DNA of 64,000 bases from Metopolophium dirhodum (taxonomy: Eukaryota > Arthropoda > Insecta > Hemiptera > Aphididae): NCBI RefSeq assembly GCF_019925205.1, contig NC_083564.1:36928447-36992446 (forward strand), written 5' to 3'. This document shows positions 37,257-49,067 of the stretch, piece after piece; position 1 is the stretch's first letter; each line of letters opens with the position of its first letter. The translations under genes and the position numbers were made by a program. The notes under the pieces were generated by a model that searched no databases, had not been told where the DNA came from, and was given only the letters and a program-made list of their open reading frames with translations.

Positions 37257-39169
37257 CAAGGGCGTCCACAGGGGGGGCAAGTAGGGGCAGTTGCCCCCCC
37301 ATCTTGGCTTTTTGGGTTCATATTATCATAAATATTATTGATGATTTTAATATTCTAAAAAAACTTAAAAATGCCCCAACAATTCTAAATAGTGCACTAA
37401 ATTATTAAAGATATAAATTCTAAAATAAATTCGATATAATATACATTTTAAACTTTTAAATGATCGTATAAAAGTCTTACAAACTGAACTTTTCATTTGG
37501 ACTTCTTATTTAATCTAAAATTAATCATTTTTTTTTCTATCCCTAAAGGTTTAGACTTTAGATCATATATTTATTAAAAAAATGATGTACAAACATGTAC
37601 AAATTTTAAAATTTAAATTTAGAAAAAACTTAAAAATGCTCCAAAAATCTTTAAATGTAAAAAAGACTTTAAATTTTAAAATCATAAAAAAATTCAATGT
37701 AGGTATTTGTTATAAAACAGTTATCACGTAGCTAGATTTGGAAAATAATGCAAAATAAATATAGTTTTCCCAAGCTCAATATTGATAATGATATATAATG
37801 ATATCATTACGAATGTAATATAAAATATCGCAAAATAAACTTTTTAGATTCTGAGCGGAGCGATGAATGTATTGATTTTACAAAGATGTGTGTTTTTTAT
37901 TTATTTTTTATTTTTGTGTCTGTCATCACCTTTTAAGGCCAGTAAAAATGCTTGGATTTTCTTCAACAGTAACTTTTCTAATAGGAAATTGAATTTAGTT
38001 GGTACTGTTGGGGTTCAAAAGTAAACATTTCACAGCAGTTTTCAAAAGCGACGTGAAAAACAAAAGAAAAATTAAGGAAACACGGGAAATTTTTTACGCA
38101 AAATCTGTTTTTGATAAAATCGATTTTAGTTTTTGGTGTAACTCTAAAACAAATGACTGTAGGTACATGAAATTTTGACTAAACGTTTATATTAGCATTT
38201 TCTTTACACCATAACATTTTCCAAATATTTTAAGCTGTTTACGGACATTTTCAGTTTCCATTTTTTTTTAGTTTTTTTTCTATAAGTATCAATAAAATAT
38301 CCTGATATATTGTTACAATAGCAGTTGAAAAATATTAAAAATACATAGGCACAATTTTTTTTATAAGCATTTTAAGTTCACATTTTGACAAAATTTATCA
38401 TATTTATAATTTAATAATTATTTTGTAGTTAAAAATGTATAAAATGTTCAACTTTTACAGCTAAGGATTGAAAATTTAAAACAAGGCTCCACGTAAATAG
38501 GTTATACATAAATAACTTTATTCACAATAATATCATCAAATATACTTGGTAATATCATAGGCTGACTGACCGTTTTCGCTCAAAATCGTTTTTCTTATAC
38601 AGTGATATTATATCATTGAATTCAATTCTAACACCATTAATTACAGTGATCCACTTGTAACCTACTGTACAGGAGAGTGACATCCACTTACCCACCTTTT
38701 TTAAATTAAAAATAAAAATATTTTTTTTTTACAGTGATTTTTATCACACTCGATTATGAACGTTGCTTTTATAGATTATGAGATGTAATGGTGGGAGTGT
38801 TAACCAAGTTTTACTTTTTTGATAAAAAAAATTAAATAGATGGCTTACCTACAATAGGTTCAACTTTTAAAGTTTGTGGTATTCAATGACTAATTAAATT
38901 ATAAATATTTAATTTTATAAATTATCTAAAATTATAAAAAAAAAAAATGTATTTGATAATATAAAATTACATAACAATTAATTAAAATTAACTAAGTCTT
39001 AACTAACTATCTACGTATAGGTACCTAATACATACATTTTTTACATTCCTTGTCTATATGAAAGAAAACATGTCACAAAAATACTTTATAACTAATAGGA
39101 TAGTGAGATGAAAAATGTAAAAAGGAAAATATTTTGCCCTCCCTTGAAAAATTCCTGCGGACACTCTTG
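37257..39169. mobile_element. 1.9-kb hAT-like element with perfect 8-bp target duplication
   Basis: Ends CAAGGGCGTCCACAGG and, reversed, CAAGAGTGTCCGCAGG (12 of 16 matching). Flanks ctcacact at 37249-37256 and 39170-39177 are identical, giving an exact 8-bp duplication. The interior has no substantial open frame, so it is non-autonomous. Internal blocks (TTGAATTTAGTTGGTACTG; AATAGCAGTTGA; TATAAGCATTT) recur at about 31200-31400 and 63920-63990, showing one dispersed family. Confidence 0.9.
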
Positions 39170-39222
39170 CTCACACTCATCATCATGACACAAATGCCAT
39201 GGGCGGCGGCTACATAATTATC

Positions 39223-39466
39223 GGATTTAAATTCTATAAAAACATTTGAGTTGATCGACCTTTTTTCTAGGTTATTGTGGAAGTCGATTTTAGAATAACT
39301 GTTCAACTTTGTTTAAAAAGACAAAAAAGTAAATCAAAAATTTAAAAAAAAATTTTAAAACAACTAGATTTAAGAACAATTTTTAAAGAAATATCAAAAA
39401 TTGATTTCCACAATAACCTAGAAAAAAGATCGATCAACTCAAATCTTTTTACAGAATTGAAATCTG
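39223..39466. repeat. 70-bp-armed inverted repeat
   Basis: Arm 39223-39293 pairs with 39396-39466 (about nine in ten bases; ATTTGAGTTGATCGA and TTTTTTCTAGGTTATTGTGG blocks) around a loop of about 100 bases. It sits just right of the hAT-like element's target duplication and inside the outer TA-flanked element. Confidence 0.9.
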
Positions 39467-39689
39467 ATGATTTTAAGTATGCGTAATCTTTTCAGGCTTT
39501 TAGGTATAAAATGTGAAATAAATACGCGGCTTCCAATCCCTTTAAATAGAACAAAAAATCACAAGAATTGGAAAATATAGTCAGTAAGTAATATTAAAAA
39601 ATGTCAAAAATCAGATTTTGAATAACTGCATTATTAAAGAAAAAATCTAGGCGGGAATGCTTGGTGAATCACTCTGTATAATAATTGAA

Positions 39690-40540
39690 TCCCGGAAAAA
39701 AAATCCCCAGTCTACAATATTACTCACAACCAAATATTTTTGAAACGTCTATAATTACCATTTACCACATTATTAATATTTAATAACAAATACGTAAATT
39801 ATATTATATTATACCAATTAAATAAGTCCATCACTCAAAATATTTTATATATTTTCTCTATAAGTTTTTTAATAATTAAATAAACGAGTAATACTCGTAA
39901 TATTAGTTATTAAAATTGATAGTCCTAATGAACCGATACTGGATTACCTATGTCCTATATAATATTAAGAGGCCTCGCTATAGCATTGATTTAAGGAGAA
40001 TCATTTAGGCAATTTCTAATTTCGTCGTCGCCATCCGAGATCTATGTGTTAGACGTAAATGATTTTTAGTGCGTGTGGTGTCCATGCAAGTCAATTGTAG
40101 CGGTACGGAGGGCCGTCGCACGCACTCGCATGTAGATGTCAGTATGTAATATTGTGATCATGAAAAAATGTTTATTTTTTACTCCAACATACGATTCTAA
40201 TTCCAACAATTCGTCGCAATGATTACCTCGATTTGCATTCTGACAAAATATTATTTTTTCCACATGTACGAGGGATCGATCGAGACATATTTTTTAAAAT
40301 TGTATTGAGTTAATTAAATATTTAACTTGGAAATTCTGAATTTTATTGAATTGTTTACAATATTTATTGTAATTTAAATTAAAAAATTTTAAATGTGGCT
40401 CGATAGTTCCCTTGTATATATTACGGACAATCCGAATATTTTTTCAGAATGAAAATCGTGATAATTGTCGACACGTATCGTTGGAATTAGAAACAGTAGT
40501 TTATATGACAAAAAAAAGAAGTGTTGGTAGGCCCCTTAAA
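39690..40540. other. AT-rich intergenic DNA
   Basis: No gene or clear repeat boundary seen. A modestly GC-richer piece at 40020-40215 contains a 65-codon open frame on the minus strand without family resemblance. Confidence 0.4.
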
Positions 40541-40629
40541 TCTTAATTAATTTTTTGTCATGCCTGCACCGAAAGTTTAGTTTTTGATGACGGTTGAAGC
40601 GTTGGAAAGCGACGTTTTTTTCGTGCAGC

Positions 40630-40722
40630 GGGCGGTAAAGTGGGAATCCCCAAAAGTACCGGGCGGTAAAGTGGAAATACCCAAAAATACAGGGTGGTAA
40701 AGTGGAATTCCCCAAGAGTACT
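40630..40722. repeat. Three tandem copies of a 31-bp unit
   Basis: Unit GGG(C/T)GGTAAAGTGG followed by AAT(A/C)CCCCAA-like sequence begins at 40630, 40661 and 40692, each 31 bp apart. Copies differ by a few bases. Confidence 0.92.
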
Positions 40723-40760
40723 GAGCTCAGATATCACGCGTATTCTCTGAACAAACAGAC

Positions 40761-41160
40761 ACTAAAATCTATACTACGGTCCTCATAAAACATAAACTTT
40801 TGGTTACATCTTATATTCATGTTATAACCTCCTTGCATGACGCGTAAACATTTTTCTTTCATGAAATTGTTTTTGTATAATAATTTGGTTATTGCATAGA
40901 TCCCCGCATAATGCATTACCTTTGCCTTGACTACATTTGTTTATTCTTATTTTATTTCATTATATAATAATTATTATTTATACTGAAATCTATACCACGG
41001 TCCTTACAAAACATACACTTTTGGTTACATCTTTTATTCATATTATAACCTCCATGCATGATGCTTAAAATAAATAAAACCAAATCGTTTCTTTCATGAA
41101 ATATTGTTTTTGTAGAATAGTCTGGTTGTTGCATAGATCCTAGCCTGAATTACCTTTGCC
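40761..41160. repeat. Direct duplication of about 160-180 bp, 221 bp apart
   Basis: Copy 1 (40761-40927) and copy 2 (40982-41160) share ordered blocks: AAATCTATAC.ACGGTCC, ACTTTTGGTTACATCTT, TATAACCTCC.TGCATGA, TTCTTTCATGAAAT, TTGTTTTTGTA, TGCATAGATCC, ATTACCTTTGCC. Copy 2 has an extra AAATAAATAAAACC-type insertion. The similar minus-strand peptides they encode (GGYNMN.RCNQK.MF) come from the DNA duplication rather than from a gene. Confidence 0.9.
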
Positions 41161-41400
41161 GTGATGGCGCGATCAATGAACGCAGAGGCGTGACAAAAAT
41201 AGTATGTGTGGCTCGTGCGGGAAGGCAATTTCAGTCTTGGGCGAAATGCGGCCCTCGCCAACGGCTCGTGCCGCACACGTTGCCCGCGACTGAAATAGCT
41301 CACTTCCCACCCTTGCCACACAATATACTATATATACAGTCAACCAATAAAATATTGCATTTGCGTGTGTACTGTGTGCGTGTTCATCATGGTTAAGGGG

Positions 41401-41557
41401 CATAGGCGCAAATAGGAGGGGGGCTTAACCCCCTAGAATTTTTATAGCCCCCTCAAAAACTAATTATTTCACTACTATAATTTAAAAACATCATAGAGTA
41501 TCAAGTATAGACCTGAGCTACAGCCCCCCCAAATTTCAAACACTATTTATGCTTATG
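41401..41557. mobile_element. 157-bp hAT-type MITE with perfect 8-bp target duplication
   Basis: Ends CATAGGCGCAAATAG and, reversed, CATAAGCATAAATAG. Flanks ttaagggg at 41393-41400 and 41558-41565 are identical. G-runs and C-runs lie next to the ends. The interior block (TATAGACCTGAGCTACAGCCCCCCC) recurs inverted at 60469-60570. The duplicated 8-mer coincides with the TTAAGGGG start of another repeat family that begins at 41558, so the MITE landed on that family's end. Confidence 0.93.
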
Positions 41558-41565
41558 TTAAGGGG

Positions 41566-44500
41566 GCTCCAGTCGGTCGTGTTTTAAGGAAATTAATATA
41601 GGCAATTTAACATGATGGCATTAAAATGACTTGTAAGTGTGTGCAAAGTAAATTAACATTAGTATGTGTGAGTTTAATCTGTAATCGTTTTCAGTCAATA
41701 TTTCATAGAAATGTCCTGAATTATATCAGTAGGCCATATCGGTTATATTGGTTGTTATTTATATTCGTCGGCAATTAACTTACGTACGCGCAGGCATTGA
41801 CGGATATTTTAAATTATGATCAACTTTTTCGATTTAAAAAAAGTGACTTTTAGACCAATAAGCTAGACAAAACTGGAGGAATTTGGTTTGATGGATTTAT
41901 TTTTGAAAACGTATTATAATTGATTAACAAGTTTACTAGGTTATGCCAGAGGCGATTTTTAATATTCCAATTATTGTTAGTGTCATGATGAATAATATAA
42001 ATACAAAAATATAATATTTTTATTCTTGGATATCACAGCTGAAAAAATAAATATTCAAAATAGCAAAAGAAAATTGAAATTTTAACATCGAAGGAATAAT
42101 GCAAGTACTGAAGTACTTGCAGAATTACAGTGTAATAAATAATAATGAAGTTTTTACCTATAATATTATTATTATTATTACCTCGTGACATTTTGTACAA
42201 CATATTTTGCTTGTAAAAATTGTTTTTTTTTCAATAAGCTTCCACTCATCTGGCGTTTTCGTTAATCTAGCTGTCATCTGGTCTGTTATCTTCCGGTTTA
42301 TTGAGGTCACCTATTAATACCTATATCTTTACCTACCTTTACGGCTTTACTACCTACTATTAATATGTATTATAAATTATCATATTTTAATTTATAGACA
42401 ATATTTAAGTCAAATGCACACGAACTGTAATTTAAATATCATGTGGGTATAACTATAAACCGATAGGATTTAGGTATATTGTCCATTGGGTATATACGAG
42501 GACCTCTACAAAATTCTTTATTTTTATCAAGATTCAAGGCTCTTAAGTATACACATCAAGATCATCTATCAAGTGGATACGATGATCGTATAAATGTTTA
42601 ATACGTAAATTAAAATACGTATTATACGATTATTACGATCACAACCTAAGTACGTCTATATAACCGGAATAACTGCACGATTGTCGTTCGTATATTAACG
42701 TGAACGCGTAAAACAATACTGCATATAATATTATTTACAGCATGTACCTATAGGTATTAAATTGTTACTGTAATTTATTTTCTGTTTTAGCAGCGTATAT
42801 TATTCTGTCCGCTACATTAGTGTACGTATAGGTAGGAATGTATGATTCGGCAACAAAGTAGCCACCAGGTAATCTATGTATACCTGGTGATAAATCAACT
42901 GGTAACCTTCGTCATATTTTGCAGGTTAAAATACTATAGTATCGTGTATACGTGAAGCACCCTAAGGTTCATTGAACTTTTTTATACACTTTTTTTTATC
43001 AAAAAAGTTATAAAAGAATATACATCTTAAATTTAATACTATGTTACTTTATTTTTTTGTTTTATATGTAAGTATAACATTATGTTCGGTATAAAGAAAA
43101 AGCTACCAAGTGGCCACACTATCCGGTCCCTGTAAATATATTATTATAGGCACTCAAATTCAGTGTTAAAATATTGTCCATTTCACATTTGGTTTACTAA
43201 AAATGGTTCAAATTTTTGAATAGTTTATTTTATTACGTGCAGTGAATAGAAATATCTAGGTCGAGTAAAGACGTAGCCTCCACCTGCGGCCACTATGCCT
43301 CAATAAATTCAAAAAGAGGAATGGGGTAAATATCCCCCTTGCAATTATTTTATCTCATATATTTACATATATTTAAATAGCTTAATGTTTTTTTGGTATT
43401 AGTTATATTTTAATATTACTCCCTCACCTTGATTAATTTCTGGAAGCGTGTACCAGTTGCGCTCAAATACACTTTTTTTATACCAATCACCCCTCAAATT
43501 ACTTTAGGAAAATACACCAGTTTTCCTCAACCAAATGTATCAATTGCCCTCAAATATAATATAATATACAGGATTACAATACCAAATAAAAATACAACCT
43601 GTATACTAGTTTTAGACAAATTACATTGTATGCCGATTATAATTATAAATATTAAATGCATTTTTTGTGTTACTGGACGTCGCGTTCTCTCGTTGGACAG
43701 ATTATTATATACTCTAATATTACTAAACTTGTATTATCATTTTAATATTTTATGCTTAAGCAGTGGCGTATTTACGGGGGGATATGGGGGATAAATCCCC
43801 CCTTGACCTATTTTTTTGTAGTTAAGTTTTCTTATTTTATGTATTTCTCAATATGATATTACTTTTAAGTATGTCTGTTTTCTAAATGTTCTATCCATGG
43901 TAATTTTACCGCTCTGTAGATATATTATACGCGACTAGTCGTTCACGGCATATATGTGACTATTGGACAACAAAAACATATAGGTACCTCTATGGTAGTA
44001 TGGTGTACTGTATTTTATAATTTTCTGCAAATTATTTTTAATATATTTAATTTCTGTAAGAACTTAGGTTGAACTTTAAAGATTCGAGGTTTTTCACTTA
44101 CAAATAAAAATGTACCAACCTAATCGGAAATAAATCAGAAAGAAGTCGAACCATGGAGTAAAACCACAGTAAAACCGTGATAAGCGAGTCAAACGATTTT
44201 CCGGAAAACAACTCATAAAATCTGCGATATATTTAATTTTTCGAACTCTACAATAACTATTGTATGTACAATATTTGAATTTTAAAATACATAATTTTGG
44301 CATGAAAATTGAAATGTAATGGGAATTTTTAAGTTTCTAAGTTGGTACATCTGCATTTTTGTTGGTTCCCGATTTAAGCGTTTATTCTGGATATTATGAT
44401 AAGCTGTAATTTCGGAGGACCCAACACCAATACGAAATAAGTCACGTCAGTGATGCCATGCTAGCGGCACTCGTCGCTACGCTCCTCGGCGCCGTCGCTC

Positions 44501-44920
44501 CGCTCCGCTAATCGAAAATATCCCCCGACTTGCTGTGCAACACCACATCAAGTTGGTCACATGGTAACCACAGAGTAACCGCCGCATAACCACTCATACC
44601 ATATTTGGACAAGTGCTTATCACTCAATTTTAATAATGCTGATAAAATTGGCTGTTATCAGGCGGGGACCCAACTGCCCGATGCCCCCTACTAACACTGC
44701 CCCCGATGCCCTGCCCATACATTTTAGTCAATACTATCAGAATATAATATAAAGGTAATTTATGATCGACGATCCGATCACACTGTTCGTCGGTTTATGA
44801 TAACGTTCATTGACTTGCACAATATGGGATATACCCATAGACATCAATTTATGGATATCCACAGAATTTATCTACATCGTCCCGACTTCCGATTAGTGAT
44901 TACAATTTAGAACTTATGTG
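41566..44920. other. Repeat-rich intergenic DNA before TXNL1
   Basis: No gene. A repeat related to 35488-35976 starts at 41558. A hAT-like left end (CAGTGGCGTATTTACGGGGGG) is at 43761 without a matching right end found. About 44500-44560 shares blocks with 24550-24690. Other G/C-run pieces at 43260-43340 and 44660-44710 look like further remnants. The open frame 43429-43794 runs into the hAT end and is not credible. Confidence 0.5.
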
Positions 44921-45040
44921 TGTCATGCCTGTTCTATTTAATATTGTTCTACGTTTCGAAAATCATTCCTGATTTAGTATTTACAGTTAAACGATATATT
45001 ATTTCTTGATCTTGACAGTAGTCAGTGTTAAATAGTCAAA

Positions 45041-46274
45041 ATGGTGGTCAAAGAAATCATGAATGATTCCCAGTTTCAAGAAGAATTAAACGCAAACGGC
45101 ATGAAGCTGGTCGTTGTAGACTTCTCCGCTACATGGTGTGGTCCTTGCAAACGTGTCGCGCCTCTTTACGACGATCTGTCAAACAAGTATGACCGTGCAG
45201 TGTTCCTTAAAGTGGATGTTGACAAATGCCAGGAAACTGCCGCCAGTCAAGGCGTGTCGGCTATGCCGACTTTCATACTGTATCGCAATAAGGTTAAAGT
45301 GGCAAAGATTCAGGGTGCTGATATTGCAGCCGTTGAATCAAAAATCGTACAACTGTATGAAGCAGCATGTGCCGCTTCTGGCGAAGACTGTGGAGTACCT
45401 GGTCAGATGGACCTTAACTCATTCATTTTGAAAACTCAGTGCGAGGCCCTTAATGATTCAGATGACCATCCACTGTCGGCTCTTATCGAGAACAGTGGCT
45501 ATATTGAATCAGATTGCGACCAGCAACTTATTTTATCATTAACGTTCACACAATCTGTCAAAGTGCATTCTATCAAAGTGAGTTAACCATTAATAATAGG
45601 CAGTAACAAATAAACTAATATGTGGTCGTATTGCCAGACTGACTAATGACTACTACTTATATGTGCACTCAGTAAACTGGTTCTATATTTTACAATATTT
45701 ATTTGAAGAATGCATGGCTTTAACATTTTTATTAAATCTATAAGTTTCTTTGTACTTTAATTTATAGTGCATACTTCTTAATGTTTGATTTAAAATAAAG
45801 TTAATTGAACCACAAACAGAAATTACTTAAATAATCCAATGAAAAGTACTAAATTATATTATATAAAATTAAGTCTAATGTCTATTGATAAATCTATGAT
45901 CCTTTAAATTATACTAATAATATGTAGTTAATAATTTTTTTATTATTATTTAGGTTAAAGCTCCTAAAGATAACGGACCAAAATTGTTGAAGTTGTTTAT
46001 TAACCAGCCAAACACCATAGATTTTGATGCTGCAACATGTAATTTAGCCATACAAGAACTTGAATTAAAACCTGATGAATTAGATGGAAAAATTGTGAAC
46101 TTGAAATATGTAAAATTCCAGAACGTCCATAACCTACAGATATTTGTTGTAAATAATCAAACTGATGAGGAAGTAACAAGAATAGATAGCTTGGATATTA
46201 TTGGAATGCCTATATCTACAACTAACATGGGTGATTTCAAGCGTGTTGCTGGTAAAGTGGGAGAAGCTCATTGA
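45041..46274 (+). CDS. TXNL1: Thioredoxin-like protein 1 (TXNL1), 2 exons, 285 aa
   Basis: Thioredoxin fused to a PITH domain. In known systems TXNL1 (TRP32) binds the 19S cap of the proteasome and reduces disulfides in the cytosol. Exons 45041-45577 and 45954-46274 join in frame (AAA|GTT). Residues 1-107 or so form the thioredoxin fold with active-site WCGPCKR (Cys33, Cys36) and the cis-Pro segment SAMPTFILY. Residues 117-285 or so are the PITH domain, starting DLNSFI, with KLFINQPNT and the typical GMPISTTNM near the end. Total length equals vertebrate TXNL1 (289 aa). The start at 45041 gives MVVKEI, normal for the family. The 376-bp intron falls after HSIK. Its 3' end faces THG1 across 174 bp. 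Confidence 0.97.
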
Positions 46275-46448
46275 AAGGGATGATGCATATTATTTAAAAA
46301 CCATATGTGTGTACTAAATTAACAATCTAAAAATAACTAATTATCATATACCACTTTTTTAATTTTCAAAAATTATAGTATATAATAATTATAAAAACAA
46401 CATTTTTTATGTTTAAAATAAAACTCATATTTGTAAAAGAAAATTTAT
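46275..46448. terminator. Shared 174-bp 3' region between TXNL1 and THG1
   Basis: Two convergent genes end here. The TXNL1 signal AATAAA is at 46417-46422 on +. On the minus strand AATAAA occupies 46444-46449, so its first A is the last base of the THG1 stop codon TGA. The two transcripts therefore almost certainly overlap at their 3' ends or have very short UTRs. A second minus-strand canonical signal is not seen before the TXNL1 stop. Confidence 0.6.
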
Positions 46449-48289
46449 TCAAGAACGTTTTACCAAGTAAAAAATATCATCTGGCTTAAAGTCTTTATTT
46501 AATATTAGATCCTTTAAATTTAATATTTCATTATACTCTTCCCAGAAACTATCACCTATAATATCTACATGTAATGGACATATAACATGTTTCTTGGATT
46601 TAGATGGAGGTAAATTAACAAGTTTTCTTACTAACACTGTACCTTTTCTATAAATTGGTAACTCATTATTATAATTAGTTCCACACTCTTTAAATAGTAT
46701 TTCATTTTTTTCTGACGACACCGTCCCACTCAATACTTTTTCAGCCTAAAACAAAAATCCAAGATTAGTAATTATTCCACCAAAAAATGTATTAAGTTCC
46801 TGTTTTACTTAAAATTAGTACCTCATTATTTGATAATCCTTTCATTGTAATAAGCCCCCAAAATGCTGTGTTGTACAAATTATTTATGTGGGTATCTGCT
46901 TGACGCCAACTTAGGTAATCGCGTAAATTTTGATCAGTTGGATATAAAACAATTCGAGCATCAAATGATGGTGGATATAAAAGTTTTTTATCTTCAAAAA
47001 ATGTATTCCAATAGTATACATATGATGCAGAAAATATGCTGTTAATCGCTGACATAATTTTTGACTGCCGTCTATTATATAGATCTGTATTTTTCCTTAG
47101 AATAAAACTATATTCATCACTCTGTCCATAAGCTAATGACACATCTCTGAATTCTTCCATAACTGCTGCAGCAGACCTGTTCATTAATTCTAAAGCTCTT
47201 TTATCGTTTGGTTTTTTAAATTTGTGTGAGGATGTAAACCTATTAACAATAATATTTTAATGTAATAAATTAAAATTCTCAAATTATGTATACAAGATTG
47301 AATTAATACTTAGTAGGTGGTTGGTTTAAGAACCAAACAAAATGAAACATTTTAATTACATAATATGTAAATTACCATCTTAGAGCAGTGCTGTATCTAG
47401 GGTAATTGGGGGAAGGGGAATTCTTCCTATGAGCGCTGTTAGTATAAGGGTATTTTTGCATTTTTGAAAAAAAGACGAGTATTTTATTTATTAAAAATGT
47501 TTATTTAAACAATTTTTGATTATGGTGTTGATTTCAGATTTGTCGTATAGTTAATACGTATTTGTTTTTTACTACCTACTCTTGTCCAAATGTTCATAAA
47601 ACCAGTTGATTTAAATTATGTTTGTATTTTTTTAAAGAATTTTTAGGAGGATATTATAAACTTTATAATTTATCATATTCATATTAAGCTTTAAGTTCAA
47701 TATTTATATATAAAATATACTTATTGATTGGTTATAAAAAAAATGTTTTCTCTCGGGGAGTAAGTACTACACTGGTAGATAAGCCGAAGGCGCTAAATTT
47801 TAACTATTTAAGGCGTTAAATATCCTAGATCTGATACTGTCTGAAGAAGAATCTGATACAAAGAAGCTGAAACAATGAAACACCCAGCATAACTTGAAAT
47901 CAATAAGATTAAAGTAATATTTTTGATATAAGTAGTTGACTAGCAATCTTACCAGAGGCCATATATTTAACATAACAGTCATGTATTAGTGTATTATCAA
48001 TATAAATACCAATTGAAATAAGTAATTTATATCAAACAGCCTACTATTTCACCATTATTTTATCATAACTTATAAAGGTAGATACAATTTTAAAAAAATA
48101 ATGAAAATTATTGGTACACATTATACTACATTAATTGATGGCATGTATCAATAATGATTAAATCAATTAAAAGTTTAAAACAGACCTATGAAACGAACGA
48201 CCATCCAACCTCACAACGATCCAACAATTCTGTAAACATCTGTCTTCATACTCAAATGTTCGCACATATTCATACTTGCTTTTAGCCAT
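46449..48289 (-). CDS. THG1L: tRNA-His guanylyltransferase (THG1/THG1L), 3 exons, 272 aa
   Basis: Adds the 5' guanosine (G-1) to tRNA-His by 3'-5' addition, needed for histidyl-tRNA synthetase recognition. Exons in transcript order: 48186-48289, 46822-47239, 46449-46745; the frame closes exactly. Motifs: [12 protein letters not shown] with metal ligand Asp29, [11 protein letters not shown] with Asp76 and Glu77 (numbering coincides with the human enzyme), then [31 protein letters not shown] and a C-terminal lobe ending LVKRS. The start MAKSKYEYV matches the family, though animal forms often carry an N-terminal mitochondrial leader; none precedes here. Length is normal. Intron 1 (47240-48185) contains a hAT-like fragment near 47396. 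Confidence 0.97.
47396..47774. mobile_element. hAT-like remnant in THG1 intron 1
   Basis: CAGTGCTGTATCTAGGG at 47396 with a G-rich follow-on looks like other hAT-type left ends here. A possible right end, reversed CAGTGTAGTACTTACTCC, finishes at 47774. The eight-base flanks (tcttagag, gtagataa) do not match, so the boundaries are tentative. Confidence 0.4.
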
Positions 48290-48919
48290 TACTTTTGAGG
48301 TATTGAATTCCTTAGCGTATATATGCAAAACTCTGTGCCTATAAATGATTGATTTATATAATTACATGTGAAACAAGTTTCAAATAACTTTCTTCAATAC
48401 ACAAACATGAAATTACAAAATGAAAATTCAATTTTTTTAAATCATCTAGAATGAATCTTTTAAGCATTATTGATGAAATTTGAATACGACTGCAGTCAAG
48501 TGCATGATTATTTATTATGTAGTTCTTTTAAAATGGCTTCATTTACAACTTACATTATTTTTTTTTTAATTCCGTAAGAACACCTTCATACTTACATGTC
48601 ACGCCAAGGCGACCTACGTTAGTGAATACGATCAAATAATGTAAATAAATACTTACCAGTCTCGTAGACTTATCAATTTTTTCGTAAATAATGACATGCA
48701 AACAAATGGATTTCTAAACGTGTAAAACTCAAAACAAAAACCAAAAAAGCGTGGTAAAAAATAACTAGTAACTAGCAGTTACTAACTACGTAAAAGGTGA
48801 TAATGTACAATGATAAGATGATAACAAAAGATTACTGTTTAGTAGGTAAACCACAGAATAGATGAAACTTAAATTAAATTAAATTCGCTAAACTAGACCG
48901 GTTTAAAATTATCCCGCAC

Positions 48920-49067
48920 CAGAGACATAGTTAGGGGGAGGCCAACTCATAATTTTCAGACAATTTCGATGATTTGTTTTTGTAATTTTGTTTTAAACAG
49001 TATAAAATAGTTTAGAAATACAGTTTGGGAGCGGCCCCTAGAGCCCCATCCCCTGAAGCCGCCCCTG
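48920..49067. mobile_element. 148-bp hAT-like MITE
   Basis: Ends CAGAGACATAGTTAGGGG and, reversed, CAGGGGCGGCTTCAGGGG share the CAG start and alternate matches ending in a G-run. No 8-bp duplication is seen. The flanks themselves are inverted copies (ATTATCCCG at left, CGGGATAAT at right), so it may have landed in the centre of an older palindrome. Confidence 0.6.

Larger units (their letters stand above)
36771..39678. mobile_element. Outer TA-flanked element that hosts nested insertions
   Basis: Left end TACAGAGTAATTTACCAAGC (36771-36790) and right end reversed TACAGAGTGATTCACCAAGC (39659-39678) are inverted copies. TA lies on both outer sides (36769-36770 and 39679-39680), the signature of Tc1/mariner-like or related MITE families. 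Inside lie a foldback (about 36840-37190), a 1.9-kb hAT-like element and a 70-bp-armed hairpin. The alternative is two separate elements each showing one end, but the ends face each other correctly. No transposase frame is intact. Confidence 0.65.

Noticed and set aside
40734..41134. Two similar 60-codon minus frames suggesting a small gene family
   Set aside because: Similarity comes from the underlying DNA duplication; frames break outside the shared blocks.
43429..43794. 121-codon + frame
   Set aside because: Runs into the G-rich hAT-like end at 43761; composed of repeat-derived AT-rich DNA.
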